This document shows positions 33,326 to 41,691 of a stretch of DNA of 64,000 nucleotides, in pieces. The notes under the pieces are model-generated. The model saw nothing but the letters and a program-made list of their open reading frames with translations. It was not told where the DNA came from and did no database searches. The position numbers and the translations under genes are program-made. Origin of the DNA: Ruminococcus sp. CAG:488 (GTDB lineage: Bacteria > Bacillota > Clostridia > Oscillospirales > Acutalibacteraceae); the NCBI GenBank assembly GCA_000434055.1, contig HF999648.1:81597-145596 (forward strand). The letters are read 5' to 3'. Every line of letters starts with the position of its first letter. Within the stretch, counting starts at the first letter, position 1.

Positions 33326-34912
33326 TTATTCTGCTTTGTAAAGGATTTTTTTAGTTCTTAAATATCTATTATATCGTTTTTCTTCAACTTTCAAAAACGT
33401 AATCACTGAATTTTTGTATTCTGAAGGGTCTTCCGAAGTACATAGTCTAAGAATCAACTCATAATTCTTACCATTATCCTCTATATGTTTCAACACAAAA
33501 GCTGTGTTTGGTTTATTAGCTTCAAGGATGTAGTCCGGGTATTGAATTATTTGTTCAATATATCCGCAATATCTTTCATAATCGTTTGGATGTCTTTCCA
33601 TGATATGAGCGATCTGTTTATCCGTAATTATCACATCGTCCGATTGAATGTCCGATGTTACGCAAGAATACAATTCCTTGTCTATTTTACAAACATTATG
33701 CACACTATTACCCACCGTTTCTACGTCCTTGATATTGATTATACCACTATTTTCTGATTTTGCAACGCTTTTCTTTGGCGTAATCTGCTCCTTGACCAGC
33801 TCTCGGCTGTGATCTCGCCTCAAGCCGTTTTTCTTGCAGAATTCATCAATCTTTGTGCTTTGCTCGGAAATTTTCTTATTGAGCTTCTTCACCGTCTCCT
33901 TATCGCCTATTTCCTTTGACGCCGCCTGTTCTTTCTTGAGCTGTCTCATCCTGCGCTCCATAGCACGCTGCTTCTGCGTAAGCTCATAAACGCGGCGGTT
34001 TTCTTCCTCGTTAAACCTAATCGGGTTCGGTGTGCTTATACCCGGGAAGAACGGAAACATACGGTGTCGGCAATTCACGCCGCCCAAGCCTAAGATGTCA
34101 TCGGGATAGCCTGTACTCTCTTTAAGGTTCGGGTATTTCTTGTCGCTTCCGTCGATTTTGAACACCTTGCCCTGCCAGCCTGCATGGTTTGCAATAGGAT
34201 TTGTGGGGTGCGTTCTTGCCCCCAAGTGCGAAGAAATTTCAACATATTCCGCACCGAGCTCTTTGCAAAGCGTCTCCGAGGACTTGTTGGCAAGCTTATT
34301 GACCGCCGTCAGAGTATCACGTCTTACTGTTCCCTCAAGTGAGTATTGAACGAGCTTTCCGTTTCTCTTGTATGTTGCGCCGCTTATGCCGTTCTTTGCC
34401 ATATCCTTTATGGCTCGCTTGATCGCCGTCTGATAGTCGTATGTTCCCGTCGCGACTTCGATATATGAGCGGTTGATAACGTTCATATACGCCTGCTTTG
34501 CGCTTTCAAGCGCCTTTGTCTGAATAAGTCTGTATGTATTGCTCAGCTCCTTATAGCTCAGCTCCATGGCCTCGGCAAATGCCGAATTGGTTTTTATATT
34601 CCTCGGGTCAACCGTGATACTGCCCTGCCTGTATGCTTCTTCAAGCTCGGTCATATTGATGTTTGCAAGCTGTGCCTTTTTGAGCATATTGAGTATTTCC
34701 TGCTCGCTCTTTTCCGAATATGAGGCAATAACCTTTACCGTGTCGGCATTGAGAACGCCCAATTCATCAAGCTTTTTCAATTGCCATTCCATTGTACCGC
34801 CGATTTTATCGTTCAAGTCAAATCTTCTCGCTATTTCCTTTATGAGATCAAGCTCAATTTGACTGTAAATATTGATTATCGGCTGTGATAAACTGTCAAT
34901 GTCCTTAATCAT
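33326..34912 (-). CDS. Minor capsid (MuF-like) protein with C-terminal PBECR2-type nuclease toxin domain
   Basis: 528 aa. Residues about 1-300 match Phage_min_cap2/MuF proteins (TYKRNGKLVQYSLEGTVRRDTL, SSHLGARTHPTNPIANHAGWQGKVF, DILGLGGVNCRHRMFPF). A coiled linker follows. Residues about 405-528 match the phage-Barnase-EndoU-ColicinE5-RelE-like nuclease class: VIITDKQIAHIMERHPNDYERY, IIQYPDYILEANKPNTAFVL and KRYNRYLRTKKILYK. Packed in the capsid, such a protein can be delivered with DNA, with the nuclease acting on the recipient. No immunity gene is evident next to it. Confidence 0.88.
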   Translation of the reverse strand: MIKDIDSLSQPIINIYSQIELDLIKEIARRFDLNDKIGGTMEWQLKKLDELGVLNADTVKVIASYSEKSEQEILNMLKKAQLANINMTELEEAYRQGSITVDPRNIKTNSAFAEAMELSYKELSNTYRLIQTKALESAKQAYMNVINRSYIEVATGTYDYQTAIKRAIKDMAKNGISGATYKRNGKLVQYSLEGTVRRDTLTAVNKLANKSSETLCKELGAEYVEISSHLGARTHPTNPIANHAGWQGKVFKIDGSDKKYPNLKESTGYPDDILGLGGVNCRHRMFPFFPGISTPNPIRFNEEENRRVYELTQKQRAMERRMRQLKKEQAASKEIGDKETVKKLNKKISEQSTKIDEFCKKNGLRRDHSRELVKEQITPKKSVAKSENSGIINIKDVETVGNSVHNVCKIDKELYSCVTSDIQSDDVIITDKQIAHIMERHPNDYERYCGYIEQIIQYPDYILEANKPNTAFVLKHIEDNGKNYELILRLCTSEDPSEYKNSVITFLKVEEKRYNRYLRTKKILYKAE

Positions 34913-36324
34913 TATGTGCCCTCGGGTTCTTCCTCAACTTCCGGCTTTCTCTGCAGCATTTCGTTATAAAAGCTTTTTGCCTGCTCTTCGTCGAGCTTGT
35001 AAATCTGCTTGTAATACTCAATCGCATCAATTAGACCTGCGTTGAATTCAAGCATTGCCTGTCTTTTTATCTCCGCCGTATCTTCGATGATAGAATCGTC
35101 AAAATCAACCGTTATCGTTGCGTTTAAATCAATGCTTTTATCTCCGTTATATATCGCTTCAAAGTTCAAAAGGCTGTGTGCCATGTCAATTATTGCGGTT
35201 CTCAGAACCGATTCGTGCTTATGCAGAGTGCGGAACATTTTGCTGTTTTCCGATATGACCTGTGTAGCCGTTGACACATTGCCGCTGTCCCATTTGTAAC
35301 CGTTTGCTCCGAAGCCGCACGCCTGCGACAGCAAATTCAACTGCGTTTGCATCGCCGCATCAAGCTCGGTAACTCTCAACTGCATATTGCTCTCAATAAT
35401 CGGCGGTGCAGACGGGTCGTCCTTGTTCTCGGGCAGCAGATAAAAGACCTCGTCCGACGGGTCGAACACCTTGACCGTTTGTCCGTTCTCCATAATGTGA
35501 ACGTTGGTAACTGAATCCCTCGCAAATATTCTCTTTCGACCGAGAAGGATTTCCTTAACATAAGCGTCATATACAATGTCAACGCCCTCAAGGACATCCG
35601 TTGCACCGGCAAATATGCTTGTTCCGTAAGGTGAATCGAATTTATCCTTGTTTGCAATGTTCGGGCGTATCTGCTGAAATGTCGGCGTTTTGGAAAGCGT
35701 GTAAATATACTGATCCAAGCCCAATTCCCCGTACATCTCGGGCATTTCGGAAATGCTTTGACTTTCCGACTTTAAAATATTATTTTCAACAACATAAAAG
35801 CCGTTTTCGTCTTTTGTATGCGTCTCAAGATATGTATAGGTCTGACCCTTGATTGTTATTTCCGAAGCAAAAGCCGCTTCCGTTACCTTGCCGGAATCAA
35901 AGGAAATCGGATAGAATTTATCTTGCGTAATGTACTTTTGATTTACCTTCATTCCATCCCAATATTGGATAAGAAAGCCGCCGCCCTTTGCGAAAGCCGC
36001 TTCAATAAGGTTGTTTCCTCTGACATAGAAATTGACCTGTTCAAGAAGCCTGTGCAAAACTTCCTCGGTATATTTATCCGATGCCGAAAGCTCAACCTTT
36101 TCGTTAAGCAGCAGGTCCGCCCAATCCTGGCATACACGAGCAGCCATATTGAGCGTGCGCCTTTTCTGATTGAGGTTCTTCTGACCCTCGTATATCTTGT
36201 ATGAATGGAAGCGGTCGACGTGTCCTCTGTACCACTGCTCCCATGTTTCAAGCTTGTCATCAATGTTTTCGTCAATGACCGTATTTCCTTTGCTCTTTAA
36301 ATAATTTACAATCTGCGGATTCAT
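34912..36324 (-). CDS. Portal protein (SPP1 gp6-like)
   Basis: 470 aa. NLNQKRRTLNMAARVCQDWADLLLNE, GGGFLIQYWD, YGTSIFAGATDVLEGVDIVYDAY and VSTATQVISENSKMFRTL are typical portal motifs; the C-terminus is acidic. It forms the dodecameric DNA channel at the capsid vertex. Overlaps the MuF gene by one base. Confidence 0.93.
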   Translation of the reverse strand: MNPQIVNYLKSKGNTVIDENIDDKLETWEQWYRGHVDRFHSYKIYEGQKNLNQKRRTLNMAARVCQDWADLLLNEKVELSASDKYTEEVLHRLLEQVNFYVRGNNLIEAAFAKGGGFLIQYWDGMKVNQKYITQDKFYPISFDSGKVTEAAFASEITIKGQTYTYLETHTKDENGFYVVENNILKSESQSISEMPEMYGELGLDQYIYTLSKTPTFQQIRPNIANKDKFDSPYGTSIFAGATDVLEGVDIVYDAYVKEILLGRKRIFARDSVTNVHIMENGQTVKVFDPSDEVFYLLPENKDDPSAPPIIESNMQLRVTELDAAMQTQLNLLSQACGFGANGYKWDSGNVSTATQVISENSKMFRTLHKHESVLRTAIIDMAHSLLNFEAIYNGDKSIDLNATITVDFDDSIIEDTAEIKRQAMLEFNAGLIDAIEYYKQIYKLDEEQAKSFYNEMLQRKPEVEEEPEGT

Positions 36325-36325
36325 G

Positions 36326-37657
36326 CTATCCTCTTTTCTTCGTTAAGTCTATCATTGTTTTCATGTAGGGCTCCTGGCTGTATTCCGAGCTGTCAAGGTT
36401 ATCTATGTTTGTTGTCCCGTCGTCAAGCCTTACGTCCTCTTTCTTATCGTCCCATACCGCATCGGTGTACGCCTGTATGGTTTCCGTACAATTTGAGACA
36501 ATAAAAAAACGATGTTGTGCAAACATCGTCAATCCAAACCGTATTCTGTCTATTATTTCACCCTTACGGGCGTTATTTATTGCAATAGGTATGTGCTCGT
36601 TCATGACCGCCTTTCTCAGCCCTCGTATAAGCACCTGCTCGGCTGAGTCGCAATAAGCGGCAAGCACCGTATATTCCGCTCTGCACTCTCGGCAGAAGTC
36701 AACAAACTCCTTTTCAAGCTGTGTCGGGTCGATCTCATTTTTAATGCGCCGCTCCTTGACCGTCACGCACTCGGCAAAGCCCTTTGTAAATGCCGTGCAT
36801 GTAAACGCTGTGCTTGATTTATTTCCGCCGAAATCAACGCCTATGGTGCATATTGATATATTCTTTCTCAGCGGGTTAATATAATTACCGTTTCCGTCTT
36901 TTGCATACCAATCGGCAGAAGCAATTACATTGTCCTTCGTAAACGAAAAATATATCTTGCCTTCCGCCGTTACCCATAAGCCTAAAATATTTCGGTCATA
37001 GAAAACGCCCGTAAACATTCGGCGGTATCTTTCTTTAACGGCTTCAGACAGCGTAAGATTATCGTCCATTGTGAAATGGAGATAAAGAAGATTTTTGTCC
37101 TTTATCGCATCAACATATTTTGTCTTGAAATAGTGCGTCGGTCCTTTCGGATTGCAGTTGTACCATAGCTTTGAGCCCTCAACGCTGCATCGTGCCTCAG
37201 CCTGTGAAACGAACGATTCGGGCATCAATGCAACCTCATCAAAAAGAACGCCGGCGAGCGTCATGCCCTGTATCAAGTCCTGTGAGCTTTCGTCCTTGCC
37301 GCCGAACACATAGAAATAATTTGTTACATTCCCCTTTGAAATGATTATGAGATTATCCGTACGTTTTTCCTCGTACTCGTAGTTAAGGCTCAGAAGCTGT
37401 TGTTTAAGCGTAATAACAACGTTACGGCGCAAGCTTCCGACCGTCTTTCCGCATAAGGCAAAATCCGTTTCATTAAATCGTGCCATAGCCCAATTCACAA
37501 ACGAAATAGCCATTGATACGGTTTTACCCGATCTGACCGCTCCGTCGGCTATAATGCCGTCATAGTCCTTGACGGGTGAATTATCGCACCACCAAGTCAT
37601 AACCTTTAACTGCTTATTGCTGAACGGCTCCCATTTGAATTTATTCCTTTTCTGCAT
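36326..37657 (-). CDS. Terminase large subunit
   Basis: 443 aa. ATPase Walker A GAVRSGKTVSM, Walker B GVLFDEVALMPE, the coupling motif WYNCNPKGP, and nuclease-domain residues in GVDFGGNKSSTAF and AAYCDSAEQVLI. PBSX-type terminase; powers DNA packaging and cuts concatemers. It overlaps the small subunit gene by 17 bases. Confidence 0.95.
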   Translation of the reverse strand: MQKRNKFKWEPFSNKQLKVMTWWCDNSPVKDYDGIIADGAVRSGKTVSMAISFVNWAMARFNETDFALCGKTVGSLRRNVVITLKQQLLSLNYEYEEKRTDNLIIISKGNVTNYFYVFGGKDESSQDLIQGMTLAGVLFDEVALMPESFVSQAEARCSVEGSKLWYNCNPKGPTHYFKTKYVDAIKDKNLLYLHFTMDDNLTLSEAVKERYRRMFTGVFYDRNILGLWVTAEGKIYFSFTKDNVIASADWYAKDGNGNYINPLRKNISICTIGVDFGGNKSSTAFTCTAFTKGFAECVTVKERRIKNEIDPTQLEKEFVDFCRECRAEYTVLAAYCDSAEQVLIRGLRKAVMNEHIPIAINNARKGEIIDRIRFGLTMFAQHRFFIVSNCTETIQAYTDAVWDDKKEDVRLDDGTTNIDNLDSSEYSQEPYMKTMIDLTKKRG

Positions 37658-38054
37658 CGTTCCACGCCTCCGCAGCCTTGCCGTTCAGTGCTTCAATAAA
37701 TGCGTTGTCAGTATCCTGTGCTTTCGGCTGCTCGCCTGTCTTGTTATGAGATTCGGACAGTGCGATTATGCTTTCAAAAGCCCTCAGATCGCCCTTCATA
37801 GCGTTTTGTATCTGCTTTAATACCATAGCTTCCTCAACCGTGATATTTTTATCCTTAATTGATTTTAAATCCGTCAGCCTGTCGAGCCGTCCCTCCTGCA
37901 TCGGCAAAGCCAAAAGCATATTGACCGTATCTTTTAACAGCTTTTTCCTGCGCCGTGCCCTTCCGCTCGCAACGCCGCCTTTTTGTGCATTTTTCACGGC
38001 TTCCTCACGGCTTTGATTACTTGTAAACGGTTTTAAGTTTTCTTCATTCGCCAC
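37641..38054 (-). CDS. Terminase small subunit (DUF5681-like N-terminus)
   Basis: 137 aa. N-terminal REEAVKNAQKGGVASGRARRRKK is the DNA-binding Gly/Lys/Arg motif of these subunits; the middle helix MVLKQIQNAMKGDLRAFESII is the oligomerisation region. Recognises the packaging start site. Located immediately before the large subunit. Confidence 0.8.
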   Translation of the reverse strand: MANEENLKPFTSNQSREEAVKNAQKGGVASGRARRRKKLLKDTVNMLLALPMQEGRLDRLTDLKSIKDKNITVEEAMVLKQIQNAMKGDLRAFESIIALSESHNKTGEQPKAQDTDNAFIEALNGKAAEAWNDAEKE

Positions 38055-38063
38055 ATTACCACC

Positions 38064-38390
38064 TTATTTACTCTTTGAGCGTTTTCTCCAATCTTTCGGT
38101 TCTTCAAATTTTGATTTAAAAGTACCCGACATATCTTTATTGCTTAAAGAGTTGTACATTGAACTGGGTCGGTCTCCGTATGTAGAACCGTCCCAGTATC
38201 TTTTAAAAGTCTTTCCTGTCACATCCGTATACTCGACAATAGCCGCTTTGTTCTCCTTGCCGTTCTGCAAAGCCCTTTTGAATTGATTTGCGCTTTCTTT
38301 AAATACCTCAAGGGCTGACGGTTTATTTGAAGTATTAGCACCCGAGCTTGCTCCTCTGCCACCAAAGCGCTGTATATTTATTTTTATCAT
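38064..38390 (-). CDS. Small phage protein with GGRGASSG N-terminal motif
   Basis: 108 aa. Begins MIKINIQRFGGRGASSG, then a helical segment (ALEVFKESANQFKRALQNG) and a beta part with TGKTFKRYWDGSTYGDRPSSM. The GGRGASSG tag is shared with the neighbouring 130-aa protein. Good ribosome site AAAGAGGCGATTAT. Between the RNA element and the terminase small subunit. Function unknown; a virion-packaged effector is conceivable. Confidence 0.65.
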   Translation of the reverse strand: MIKINIQRFGGRGASSGANTSNKPSALEVFKESANQFKRALQNGKENKAAIVEYTDVTGKTFKRYWDGSTYGDRPSSMYNSLSNKDMSGTFKSKFEEPKDWRKRSKSK

Positions 38391-38528
38391 ATAATCGCCT
38401 CTTTCTGTTTTTGGGTATAAAAATACCGCTGACTATAAAATAGCCAACGGTAATAAACAAGCGCCCGGATTTGCACACGGGCCAGCGGCAACCACCGCTT
38501 GCTCCTCCTACATTACTACTTGTTTATT
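38391..38528 (-). ncRNA. Candidate riboswitch-like/attenuator RNA before the late genes
   Basis: On the minus strand CGCTTGTTTATT (38463-38452) can pair either with AATAAACAAG (38528-38519, 10 bp) or with GCAAGCG (38502-38496). These pairings are mutually exclusive. Between them are hairpins GCGG/CCGC and GCCCG/CGGGC. A 13-pair terminator hairpin and T5 follow directly. The segment could alternatively be a packaging (cos/pac) site, being next to terminase. Confidence 0.5.
38419..38452 (-). terminator. Terminator inside the late operon upstream of terminase
   Basis: Minus strand TACCGTTGGCTAT pairs with ATAGTCAGCGGTA (13 pairs, two G-T), loop of three, followed by T5. Confidence 0.8.
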
Positions 38529-38908
38529 TTATTATACCATATCTTTTTAACATTATCAACCATTTTACGTTCTTTTACCGTTAATCCGGTTGCCCCTTTT
38601 GAATTATCTCTTTCATTATGTTCATATCCATGATGCACATGAGGACTTATACCATTGTGTGGTTTATCTAAATCAATAGTCTTACTCCTTTTGTTTGATG
38701 CGTCATAATATGAAATAAATTTAGGTTTGTTATCATTATTTAAAGTAACATATACACGTCCCTTTGTCATTGTCTCAAGGGGTGCGGTTACATTGCCATC
38801 ATTCTTCTTTATGAACTTAATGTTTCCAACAGTCAGCAATGATCTGTATTCTGTTCCATATAATTTACCTTTAACCGACATTCCGCTTGATGCGCCCCTC
38901 CCGCCCAT
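38516..38908 (-). CDS. Phage protein with GGRGASSG N-terminus and His-rich C-terminal domain
   Basis: 130 aa. Starts MGGRGASSGMSVKGKLYG. The C-terminal half carries DKPHNGISPHVHHGYEHNER and GLTVKERKMVDNVKKIWYN, a His-rich pattern that looks like a small metal-dependent or nuclease-type domain seen in phage accessory proteins. Start overlaps the ParB-DUF4417 stop (TAATG). Function unknown. Confidence 0.65.
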   Translation of the reverse strand: MGGRGASSGMSVKGKLYGTEYRSLLTVGNIKFIKKNDGNVTAPLETMTKGRVYVTLNNDNKPKFISYYDASNKRSKTIDLDKPHNGISPHVHHGYEHNERDNSKGATGLTVKERKMVDNVKKIWYNKINK

Positions 38909-39939
38909 TATTTCACATCCTTTTTAAACTTATCCGTCACATGATTACCGTAATAAACAGCCTTTATTCCCTTGTAATCGTATTCGACCTCGCCGCCGTA
39001 AACGAGAATAGCAGCCGGCTCAAGCACACGTATCATTTCGTCCATACCTGTTTTCCAGACGTGAAAAGAAGCTTCTTCGCGCTTCACTCCGATAGTCGAT
39101 ACCGCAACGACCGAACCTTTCTCTATGCCGGCAAAGCAGAAAGAAAACGTTTCGGGCTCCGCCCATGATATCGTCGGAATAACACATACTCCGCAGTCCT
39201 GCAAAAACTGACCTATCAGTCGGCTTCGATAGATATTCCATATCTTCATCGCCATAGGCATGTCCATATAAAGACTGAAATCGGGAGATAAAAAGCAATC
39301 GTATTCGGCTATCTTCTCAACATATTCCTGCGGCGAAGTCCAAAGCCTTTCAAATTGATAATCGTCAACAAAGCAATGAATACCGACATTCTTATCCTTT
39401 GAAGTAAGCATATAGTTAAACCCGATTAAATCCTCGGGGATAAAATCTTCCTTATGAATAATCGGCATCTGATAAAAGCCGTCAAGCCTTGTGCCGTCCA
39501 CCAATTCGAGATTATATTTCTTGTAGGTTGCCTCACGGTGGTTTTCTTTCGGCTCGTCGGGCGTCTCCTGCTCCTCTGGCAAGTCAAAATCAAAATCCTC
39601 CATATCAATATCAAATATGCCGTCAAGCTCCTCATAAAGCAAATCGAAATCCCATTCGGATTTTTCCGAGACCTTGTTATCCGCCAGTCTGAATGCCTTT
39701 ATCTGCTCGTCGTTGAGATCATCGGCGATAATGCATGGCACGGTTTTCAGCCTCAGCCGCTGCGCCGCCTTATACCGTGTATGGCCGCATACGATCACGC
39801 CGTTTTTGTCAATGACTATCGGCACCTTAAATCCGAATTCTTTAATTGAATTTGCGACATACTCAACCGCCGCATCGTTCTTTCTCGGGTTCTTTTCGTA
39901 AGGTATCAGTTCTTTTATCTTTTTCTCTTGAATTTCCAT
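38908..39939 (-). CDS. ParB-like/Srx fold protein fused to DUF4417
   Basis: 343 aa. Residues about 1-85 are a ParB/sulfiredoxin-type domain (ELIPYEKNPRKND, GFKVPIVIDKNGVIVCGHTRYKAAQRL, DNKVSEKSEWD). After an acidic linker (EDFDFDLPEEQETPDEPK) the C-terminal 200 residues match DUF4417 (FLSPDFSLYMDMPMAMKIWN, SWAEPETFSFCF, YGGEVEYDYKGIKAVYYGN). ATG 39939 is chosen; a TTG at 39990 would lengthen it. It often precedes terminase in clostridial phages, suggesting a role in DNA packaging or modification. Confidence 0.8.
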   Translation of the reverse strand: MEIQEKKIKELIPYEKNPRKNDAAVEYVANSIKEFGFKVPIVIDKNGVIVCGHTRYKAAQRLRLKTVPCIIADDLNDEQIKAFRLADNKVSEKSEWDFDLLYEELDGIFDIDMEDFDFDLPEEQETPDEPKENHREATYKKYNLELVDGTRLDGFYQMPIIHKEDFIPEDLIGFNYMLTSKDKNVGIHCFVDDYQFERLWTSPQEYVEKIAEYDCFLSPDFSLYMDMPMAMKIWNIYRSRLIGQFLQDCGVCVIPTISWAEPETFSFCFAGIEKGSVVAVSTIGVKREEASFHVWKTGMDEMIRVLEPAAILVYGGEVEYDYKGIKAVYYGNHVTDKFKKDVK

Positions 39940-40021
39940 AAATGCACCGTTTAAACATACAATATGCCGTCTGAGCGTTGATCCTCTCAAGCCAAACGCA
40001 TTTCTTACATCTCTTATTCAT
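39863..40021 (-). CDS. 52-aa Cys-rich zinc-binding phage protein
   Basis: ATG 40021 follows GGAGAAGCT. Sequence starts MNKRCKKCVWLERINAQTAY and continues CMFKRCIYGNSREK, giving a CxxC...CxxxxC zinc site, and ends in a basic tail with one more Cys. It overlaps the ParB-DUF4417 gene by 77 bases in another frame. Such short zinc proteins are common before DUF4417 genes. Too short for standard gene finders. Confidence 0.65.
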   Translation of the reverse strand: MNKRCKKCVWLERINAQTAYCMFKRCIYGNSREKDKRTDTLRKEPEKERCGG

Positions 40022-40039
40022 AGCTTCTCCAAAAGCAAA

Positions 40040-40075
40040 AGCCGCATTGACTTCTCAACACGGCTTTACTATATT
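40040..40075 (-). terminator. Terminator between early/middle and late genes
   Basis: Minus strand AAAGCCG...CGGCTTTTGC with inner TTGA/TCAA pairs, followed by TTTTGG. It separates the DUF1492 regulator from the late genes. Confidence 0.65.
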
Positions 40076-40111
40076 TCCAAGTATAATAATATACCATGTC
40101 AAGAGGGACAT

Positions 40112-40564
40112 TCAAGGACATTTAGGGACATTTTTCAAAATTTCTGTGTGAATTCTTTCAAAGCTCTGTAATGCTTCTGCGTGTTTTCTCGTGATATGCC
40201 GCCTGACATAGCCCATTTCATCGGCGATTACAGTCCAGGGTTTAAAGCTTATGTACCGCTTTTCAAGAAGTATCTTTTCCTCGTCCTCGGGAAGCTGCCG
40301 AATTTCTCTGCCGATTTTCTCTCTGAATTTAAGATATCTTTCAACCTCGTCCGACAGCTCGGATTCGCTGTCTGCTATCTTCTCAACAATAGAGGCAAAC
40401 ACGGCATCGGGCTTTCCTGAGGTCTGAACAATGCTCTGCTCATAGTTTGTAGCCTTTATCGTCTCCGCCAGCTCCCGAAGCTGCCTGATCTCATCGTTAC
40501 GGTTCAGTATCTTCTGATTAAGCCACCTCCCCTGCGACAAATATTCCTTGGCTGTCACTGTCAA
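40112..40564 (-). CDS. DUF1492-type sigma-like late transcription regulator
   Basis: 150 aa. N-terminal coiled segment, then a sigma-4-like HTH: LPEDEEKILLEKRYISFKPWTVIADEMGYVRRHITRKHAEAL. TTG start with GGAG five bases upstream, overlapping the 25-aa ORF before it. Members of this group lie at the end of the early region and are thought to switch on late genes. It is the best candidate to act on the terminator and RNA element downstream. Confidence 0.8.
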   Translation of the reverse strand: MTVTAKEYLSQGRWLNQKILNRNDEIRQLRELAETIKATNYEQSIVQTSGKPDAVFASIVEKIADSESELSDEVERYLKFREKIGREIRQLPEDEEKILLEKRYISFKPWTVIADEMGYVRRHITRKHAEALQSFERIHTEILKNVPKCP

Positions 40565-40638
40565 TCACGCTCCTTCAACAGATTTTCATCAACTGGTTTT
40601 AGCCGTCTTCCACACTTCGGCTGCTGTTTCAGTCCCAT
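40561..40638 (-). CDS. 25-aa basic peptide ORF
   Basis: ATG 40638 with GGGAGAATAACC; peptide MGLKQQPKCGRRLKPVDEN and five more residues. Its stop overlaps the TTG start of the DUF1492 gene, so it may serve translational coupling. Low information content. Confidence 0.35.
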   Translation of the reverse strand: MGLKQQPKCGRRLKPVDENLLKERD

Positions 40639-40640
40639 GG

Positions 40641-40937
40641 TTATTCTCCCATTTCTTCGTAATTTTCTATATCCCACGCCATTTTCAGTGTTTCGGTGAG
40701 GAATTTATCATTGTGCTGCCAATATACCGGGTCGTCCATGCGGGAGTTTGATATCTCCGCTATTTTCTCAACGAGTTTATATAACCGTTCTCGTCCAAAT
40801 CCGTATTCTTCGTGCAATGCAATGCAAACCAGCTTTAACAATCGTCTGTTCTGATTTTTAATTTCGTCCTGACACGCCCTCCGAATAGCCACCCTCTGCT
40901 CCTTCGGCAGACATTCCGTTCTTATTACTGATTTCAT
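40641..40937 (-). CDS. Small helical phage protein, unknown
   Basis: 98 aa, mostly alpha-helical: PKEQRVAIRRACQDEIKNQN, LVCIALHEEYGFGRERLYKL, DDPVYWQHNDKFLTETLKM. This type of protein is common in the middle region of clostridial prophages beside dUTPase and DUF1492 genes. No function recognised. Confidence 0.65.
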   Translation of the reverse strand: MKSVIRTECLPKEQRVAIRRACQDEIKNQNRRLLKLVCIALHEEYGFGRERLYKLVEKIAEISNSRMDDPVYWQHNDKFLTETLKMAWDIENYEEMGE

Positions 40938-40939
40938 GG

Positions 40940-41365
40940 TTATCTACCCGTAGAGCCAAATCCGCCCGATCCTCTCTCTGTAGCCATCAGTTCACTCACC
41001 TGTTCCAATTCAACCGGAACAATAGGAAGAATAACAAGCTGGGTAATCTTGTTGCCTTTTTTCAAAATGACATGTGTTTCACTATGGTTATAGAGCTTTG
41101 CAACAATTGAGCCTGTATATCCGACATCAATTACGCCCTCTGAGGTTATTCCGTATTTAACATTCAGTCCGCTTTTGCTTTTAAGCATTCCAACTGTATT
41201 CGGCGGCAATTCAATATGTACTCCCGTGTCAACAATTACCGATCCTTTTGCAGGAACGGTAACATCTTTCGGCGTTTTTATATCAAGCCCTGCATCTGTC
41301 TTGTGCCCTCTGACAGGCATATATGCGCCATCATCAAGGACGATCCTCATCTTTTTAGTATTCAT
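40940..41365 (-). CDS. dut: dUTP diphosphatase
   Basis: 141 aa. Five motifs are visible: GHKTDAGLDI (1), KSKSGLNVKYG (2), GVIDVGYTGSIVAKL (3, catalytic Asp), KKGNKITQLVILP (4), and the C-terminal RGSGGFGSTGR arm (5). It hydrolyses dUTP to dUMP and limits uracil in phage DNA. ATG 41365 has GGAG eight bases upstream. Confidence 0.93.
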   Translation of the reverse strand: MNTKKMRIVLDDGAYMPVRGHKTDAGLDIKTPKDVTVPAKGSVIVDTGVHIELPPNTVGMLKSKSGLNVKYGITSEGVIDVGYTGSIVAKLYNHSETHVILKKGNKITQLVILPIVPVELEQVSELMATERGSGGFGSTGR

Positions 41366-41367
41366 AG

Positions 41368-41691
41368 TCAAGTCTCCTTAATCGAGATGTTATATTTTTC
41401 AAGCATAAGTTTACGTTTGATTTTATACACGTCGGTTCTCATTCCTTTGCAGTCCTCAACAACACGGCTACCGCTTTCGTAGTACACAAAATCAGCTATG
41501 TAATCACACGGGCGTTCTGTTCGCTCTGATGTTTTCTGACTGTCAATCAAGCGGAATTTTACCTGTCGTTGTAAGTTGCAGATTATGCCGGAGCGCTCAA
41601 GCAAGCGCAATTCGCACCAACGGTTATATTCACGCTTGCTGTCAAACAATTCTCCGCCTACTCTGATTTTTTGATTATTGTACTTGCTCAA
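41368..41691 (-). CDS. DUF1064 protein, VRR/RecU-like nuclease fold
   Basis: 107 aa, TTG start. NNQKIRVGGELFDSKREYNRW, VKFRLID and DYIADFVYYESGSRVVEDCKG fit DUF1064, with Asp and Glu-Asp-x-Lys residues like a PD-(D/E)xK nuclease. Probably a junction or branched-DNA nuclease in phage recombination. Confidence 0.8.
   Translation of the reverse strand: MSKYNNQKIRVGGELFDSKREYNRWCELRLLERSGIICNLQRQVKFRLIDSQKTSERTERPCDYIADFVYYESGSRVVEDCKGMRTDVYKIKRKLMLEKYNISIKET

Noticed and set aside
33106..33354. 82-codon plus-strand frame over the structured RNA
   Set aside because: No ribosome site, opposite to the operon and explained by the hairpins; composition does not look coding.
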